The notes below the pieces were generated by a model. That model worked only from the letters and a program-made list of their open reading frames with translations. It was not told the origin of the DNA and ran no database searches. A DNA stretch of 64,000 nucleotides, from NCBI GenBank assembly GCA_022575985.1, contig JAKSXM010000282.1, positions 156,549 to 220,548 on the forward strand. The letters run 5' to 3'. How positions within the stretch are numbered: position 1 is the first letter of the stretch; the number at the start of each line of letters is the position of its first letter. The position numbers were made by a program, and so were the translations under genes. This DNA comes from Anagrus nilaparvatae (lineage: Eukaryota > Arthropoda > Insecta > Hymenoptera > Mymaridae). This document shows, in pieces, positions 58,760 to 64,000 of the stretch.

Positions 58760-59625
58760 CCTAATATTAACCGGTTGAAAAGATTACTGTTCTTTCTACT
58801 TCTTATTGGCGAATACTAAACTGTATTTTAATTTAAAGCCAGCATTTGAAGAGGATCTAGCTTATGTAAACATAAAAGTTTATTGTGAATTCATGGATAT
58901 GGTAGATTACCAAGTTCTGGATGTTTGTACGAGTAAGAATCATGAGCCATGAGTAAACCCTGTTTGAATAATTGAAAATTATTTGATAAAGCAACTACAA
59001 ACTAGAATATATAATCAAATTTGGACCTAAAAAAATATAAAATCCATGTAATTAGTATTTTACAAGTACAGTTCCATTGATGCGTTCTCAAAAAGCCTTG
59101 GAAAGCAATTACTGGATTTGATATGCAGTTTGGGTCCAAATTTTATAAAATTCTAATATAAATCTACTTTATCAAGTAGATTTCATTTATTTAAATAGGC
59201 TTAATGCATTGCTTCTGATTCTTACACATAAAAACATCCAGAATTTTAGAAAGAGCCACTATGATGAATTCCCAAAAAAACTGTACAAGTGATTACTGTT
59301 TTTTTTACTTCTTTATTGGTGAATACCAAATTGAATATTCATTTAGAATCAGCTTGTAAAGAGGGTCTAACTTATATAAACATAAAAGTTTATTGGAAAT
59401 TCATCGATATAGCTTATTACCAAGTTCTGGATGTTTGTACGAGTAAGAATCATGAGCCATGAATACACCCTGTTTGCATAATTGAAAATTATTTGATAAA
59501 GAAACTACAAAATAATATAGTTATCAAAATTGGACCTATTAAAACATAAAATCCACTTAATTAGTATTTTAAAAGCATAGTTTCATTTATGCGCTCTCAA
59601 CAAGCTTTGGAAAGTAATTACTACG
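58760..59625 (+). repeat. two-copy direct duplication (~360 bp, ~505 bp apart)
   Basis: 58795-59125 and 59290-59620 share GATTACTGTT, CATAAAAGTTTATTG, and a fully conserved core TACCAAGTTCTGGATGTTTG followed by TACGAGTAAGAATCATGAGC, then TAATTGAAAATTATTTGATA. Divergence outside the core is about 15%. Function unknown; no conserved frame. The flank at 58260-58760 is plain AT-rich DNA. Confidence 0.7.
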
Positions 59626-60039
59626 TACTTCTACCAAAAAAAAAAAATTAAAAAAAAAGGTTTTAAGAGTGTATCTGAGGGTTTTAGGGTGTGCAAAAAC
59701 CGAATCTGAAACTCAAATTTCGAAATTCCAAATGGCGGACTCATAATTGGCCAATTATTGAAAAAATTTATTATAACACATAAACATTTATAAACTGCAT
59801 TACGCACATAAAGAATCAGGATTGTATACTCATATTTCTGTGACAAGATCAGACTTAGACCATGCACTGATAATCAACAATGCTGTTGAAGCATCATCTA
59901 TAAGGTATCTTCCTTTTAGTTGATCAGTAAAGGCTGCGTTTGAAAAAAGGCGTTATACAGCTACGGACGTAGCCTGCAGTGACAGCTTATCTCTAGTCAT
60001 TGCTTCCAGTTCGAAGTATGCTTTTTCATGTATAAGTTA

Positions 60040-61362
60040 CATACACGTTAGACGTTATACCTACAATAACCTACCCACACGTTAGATCTTAAACCTATAA
60101 TAACCTACCTACAGGATAATCGTTGAACCTATTTTAACCTACCTATACGTTAGACTTTAAACCTACTATAACCTACCTACACGTTAGACTTTAAACCTAT
60201 AATAACCTACCTACACGTTAGAAGTTAAACCTACAATAACCTACCTACACGTTAGATCTCACACCTAAAATAACCTACCTACAGCATAGTCGTTGAACCT
60301 ATTTTAACCTACCTACACGTTAGACTTTGAACCTGCAATAACCTACATACACGTTAAACGTTAAACCTACAATAACCTACCTACTCGTTAGACGTTAAAC
60401 CTAAAATAACCTAATTACACGTAAGACGTTAAACCTACTATAACCTACCTACACGTTATACCTTAAACCTATAATAACCTACCTACAGTATAGTCGTTGA
60501 ACCTATTCTAACCTACCTACACGTTAGACGTTAAACCTACTATAACCTACCTACACGTTAGACCTTAAACCTATAATAACCTACCTACAGGATAGTCGTT
60601 GAACCTATTATAACCTACCTACACGTTAGACGTTAAACCTACTATAACCTACCTACACGTTAGACTTTAATCCTACAGTAACTTACCTACAAGTTAGAGT
60701 TTAAACCTACTATAACCTACCTACACGTTAGACTTTAAACCTAAAATAACCTACCTACACGTTAGACGTTAAACCTACAATAACCTACCTACACGTTAGA
60801 TCTCACACCTAAAATAACCTACCTACAGCATAGTCGTTGAACCTATTTTAACCTACCTACACGTTAGACCTTAAACCTACAATAACCTACCTACACGTTA
60901 GACCTTAAACCTACAGTAGCCTACTTACACGTTAGACGATAAACCTACTATAACCTACCTACACATTAGACTTTGAACCTGCAATAACCTACATACACGT
61001 TAAACGTTAAACCTACTATAACCTACCTACTCATTAGACGTTAAACCAAAAATAACCTACTTACACGTTAGACGTTAAACCTACTATAACCTACCTACAC
61101 GTTAGACTTTAAACCATTAATAACCTACCTACCGTATAGTTGTTGAACCTATTATAACCTACCTACACGTTAGACGTTAAACCTACTATAACCTACCTAC
61201 ACGTTAGAGCTTAAACCTATAATAACCTACCTACAGGATAGTCGTTGAACCTATTATAACCTACCTACACGTTAGACGTTAAACCTACTATAACCTACCT
61301 ACACGTTAGACTTTAATCCTACAGTAACCTACCTACAAGTTAGAGTTTAAACCTACTATAAC
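60040..61362 (+). repeat. 34-bp tandem array, left arm (~39 copies)
   Basis: Unit: CACGTTAGACGTTAAACCTA followed by CTATAACCTACCTA. Variants CTTTAAACC, GATCTCACACC and GGATAGTCGTTGAACC recur in a set order over several units, showing multi-unit duplication. The array ends at the exact palindrome TATAACCTAGGTAGGTTATA at the centre. Confidence 0.9.
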
Positions 61363-63300
61363 CTAGGTAGGTTATAGTAGGTTTCACGTGTGACAAGTAG
61401 GTAAATTATTGCAGGAATAACGTCCAACGTGAAGATAGGTTAGAGTAGGTTTAACGTCTAACGTGTAGGTAGGTTATTGCAGGTTTAAAGTCTAACGTGT
61501 AGGTAGGTTATTGTAGGTTTAAAGTCTAACGTGTAGGTAGGTTATAGTAGATTTAACGTCTAACGTGTAGGTAGGTTATTTTAGGTATAAGATCTAATGT
61601 GTAGGTAGGTTATTGTAAGATTAAAGTCTTACGTGTAGGTAGGTTATAGTAGGTTTAACGTCTAACGTGTTGGTAGGTTATAGTAGATTTAACGTCTAAC
61701 GTTTAGGTAGGTTATTTTAGGTTTAAGATCTAACGTGTAGGAAGGTTATTGTAAGATAAAAGTCTTACGTGTAGGTAGGTTATAGTAGGTTTTACGTCTA
61801 ACGTGTAAGTAGGTTATTTTAGGTTTGACGTCTAACATGTAGGTAGGTTATTGTAGGTTTAACGTTTAACGTGTATGTAGGTTATTGCAGGTTCAAAGTC
61901 TAACGTGTAGGTAGGTTATAGTAGGTTTAACGCCTAACGTGTAAGTAGGCTACTGTAGGTTTAAGGTCTAACGTGTAGGTAGGTTAAAATAGGTTCAACG
62001 ACTATCCGGTAGGTAGGTTATTTTAGGTGTTAGATCTAACGTGTAGGTAGGTTATTGTAGGTTTAACGTCTAACGTGTAGGTAGGTTATTGTAGGTTTAA
62101 AGTCTAACGTGTAGGTAGGTTATATTAGGTTTAAAGTCTAACGTGTAGGTAGGTTATTTTAGGTTTAAGATTTAACGTGTAGGTAGGTTATTGTAAGATT
62201 AAAGTCTTACGTGTAGGTAGGTTATAGTAGGTTTAACGTCTAACGTGTAAGTAGGTTATTTTAGGTATAACGTCTAAATTGTAGGTAGGTTATTGTAGGT
62301 TTAACGTTTAACGTGCATGTAGGTTATTGCGGGTTCAAAGTCTAACGTGTAGGTAGGTTATAGTAGGTTTAGCGCCTAACGTGTAAGTAGGCTACTGTAG
62401 GTTTAAGGTCTAACGTGTAGGTAGGTTAAAATAGGTTCAACGACTATCCTGTAGGTAGGTTATTATAGGTTTAAAGTCTAATGTGTAGGTAGGTTATAGT
62501 AGGTTTAAACTCTAACTTGTAGGTAGGTTACTGTAGGTTTAAAGACTAACGTGTAGGTAGGTTATAGTAGGTTTAACGTCTAACGTGTAGGTAGGTTATA
62601 ATAGGTTAAACGACTATCCTGTAGGTAGGTTATTATAGGTTTAAAGTCTAATGTGTAGGTAGGTTATAGTAGGTTTAAACTCTAACTTGTAGGTAGGTTA
62701 CTGTAGGTTTAAAGACTAACGTGTAGGTAGGTTATAGTAGGTTTAACGTCTAACGTGTAAGTAGGTTATTTTAGGTTTAACGTCTAACGTGTTGGTAGGT
62801 TAGTAGGTTGGTAGGTAAGTAGGTTATTTTAGGTTTAACGTCTAACGAGTAGGTAGGTTATTGTAGGTTTAACGTTTAACGTGTATGTAGGTTATTGCAG
62901 GTTCAAAGTCTAATGTGTAGGTAGGTTATAATATGTTTAACGTCTAACGTGTAAGTAGGCTACTGTAGGTTTAAGGTCTAACGTGTAGGTAGGTTATTGT
63001 AGGTTTAAGGTCTAACGTGTAGGTAGGTTAAAATAGGTTCAACGACTATGCTGTAGGTAGGTTATTTTAGGTGTGAGATCTAACGTGTAGATAGGTTATT
63101 GTTGGTTTAACGTCTAACGTGTAGGTAGGTTATTATAGGTTTAAAGTCTAACGTGTAGGTAGGTTATAGTAGGTTTAAAGTCTAACGTATAGGTAGGTTA
63201 AAATAGGTTCAACGATTATCCTGTAGGTAGGTTATTGTAGGTTTAAGATCTAACGTGTGGGTAGGTTATTGTAGGTATAACGTCTAACGTGTAGGTAACT
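61363..63300 (-). repeat. 34-bp tandem array, right arm (~56 copies)
   Basis: The same unit reversed (TAGGTAGGTTATAGTAGG then TTTAACGTCTAACGTG). About half as long again as the left array. Blocks of several units repeat almost exactly (for example around 62460-62580 and 62620-62730), evidence of recent segmental expansion within this arm only. Confidence 0.9.
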
Positions 63301-63795
63301 TATACATGAACAAGCATACTTCGAACTGGAAGCAATGACTAGAGATAAGCTGTCACTGCAGGCTACGTCAAGCTGTATAACGCCTTTTTTCAAACGCAGC
63401 CTTAACTGATCAACTAAAAAGAAGATACCTTAAAGATGATGCTTCAACAGCATTGTTGATTATCAGTGCATGGTCTAAGTCTGATCTTGTCACAGAAATA
63501 TGAGTATACAATCCTGATTCTTTATGTGCGTAATGCAGTTTATGAATGTTTATGTGTTATAATAAATTTTTTCAATAATTGGCCAATTATGAGTCTGCCA
63601 TTATGAATTTCGAAATTTTAGTTCCAGATTCAGTTTTAGCACTCCCGAAAACCCCAGGATACTTTTTTTAAAACTTTTGTTTCCATTTTTAAAAATATCT
63701 AAAATTGGTCAATGTTGAGTCCGCCATTTGGAATTTCGAAATTTGAGTTGCAGATTCGGTTTTTGCACACCCTAAAACCCTCAGATACACTCTTA

Positions 63796-64000
63796 GGGGT
63801 GAAATATTGATTATTTGTGAAAAAGAAGTCGAAACTTTTGATTAGCGACCCAAAAAACCTATATGAACACATCCTGGATGCTCAAAGTGCTAAAATAGCA
63901 ATACACCCCCTTGGGGGAGGAGTTTTAGCCAATTTAGGGATGAAATATTGATTATTTATGAAAAAGGAGTCAAAATTCTTGATAAGCGACCCGAAAAATC
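63796..64000 (-). repeat. 143-bp satellite, reverse orientation (continues past window)
   Basis: Reads as the reverse complement of the 55.2-58.3 kb satellite: GGGGTGAAATATTGATTATT, TTAGCGACCCAAAAAACC, CACATCCTGGATGCTC and CACCCCCTTGGGGGAGGAG. One full and one partial unit fit before the window ends. The satellite thus brackets the 34-bp foldback in opposite orientations. Confidence 0.9.

Larger units (their letters stand above)
59664..63795. mobile_element. 4.1-kb foldback element made of 34-bp repeats
   Basis: Ends TAAGAGTGTATCTGAGGG and CCCTCAGATACACTCTTA. Outer arms (59664-60040, 63300-63795) pair over ~370 bp, including CAGGATTGTATACTCATATT and GACAGCTTATCTCTAGTCAT. The right end contains an extra diverged copy of the terminal ~130 bp. 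The inner arms are opposing arrays of a 34-bp unit. The right end is joined directly to a reversed 143-bp satellite unit, so the element sits in or beside that satellite. No coding capacity, no target duplication seen. Confidence 0.85.

Noticed and set aside
60040..63300. Telomere-like DNA (TAACCTACCTA / TAGGTAGGTTA)
   Set aside because: The period is 34 bp, not 5-6 bp, the insect motif TTAGG is not tandemly repeated, and two arrays face each other. No sign of a chromosome end or telomere fusion.

Overview
This is an AT-rich eukaryotic window that reads as insect genomic DNA. The evidence is a chitin-binding cuticular protein gene (RR/CPR family, close to the Cpr97Ea type), a spliced GH79 heparanase gene with GT-AG introns, non-LTR retrotransposon remnants, tRNA-derived SINE-like sequences, and many TTAA- or TA-flanked MITEs. 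Order and species cannot be fixed from the sequence alone.

Layout. 1-3.4 kb: AT-rich DNA and a decayed minus-strand LINE (ORF1 with CCHC knuckles plus an endonuclease fragment). 3.7-5.1 kb: two palindromic MITE-like elements. 8.56-13.41 kb: a 4.85-kb foldback element whose arms carry inverted arrays of a ~55-bp repeat. 13.43-14.82 kb: a non-autonomous pogo/Tigger-like element with TA duplication that keeps only the DNA-binding half of the transposase and holds a nested TTAA MITE. 16.2-21.9 kb: a complete five-exon heparanase gene; its first intron holds a TTAA MITE that is itself split by a TA-flanked element. 22.05-22.40 kb: a small two-exon gene (95 aa), convergent with heparanase. 24.8-28.1 kb: two LINE remnants pointing at each other, both lacking the reverse transcriptase core.

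32.0-36.9 kb: the cuticular protein gene. Its probable first exon (31975-31992) encodes the start of the signal peptide; the ~4-kb intron contains, on the same strand, a single-exon ORF for an unfamiliar 309-aa protein with an N-terminal hydrophobic segment, a serine/lysine-rich repeat domain and a C-terminal CaaX-type box. 39.4-47.6 kb: a stack of foldback elements. A 2.5-kb element with GATC-palindrome termini contains a second copy of itself and an unrelated 2.9-kb foldback element, and it interrupts an older reading frame. 47.7-51.5 kb: three further inverted-repeat elements, the last with hAT-like GGGGCGTAGCC termini. 53.7-64 kb: satellite-like DNA made of a 106-bp dimeric repeat, a ~143-bp poly-C/poly-G repeat, and a 4.1-kb foldback element built from ~95 copies of a 34-bp unit in two opposing arrays; the 143-bp repeat returns in reverse orientation at the right edge.

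Three or four genes look functional: heparanase, the 95-aa gene, the cuticular protein and probably the nested CaaX protein. Nearly all the rest is mobile or repetitive. The recurring theme is foldback elements that carry tandem repeats inside their arms, which looks like a source of satellite DNA in this genome.
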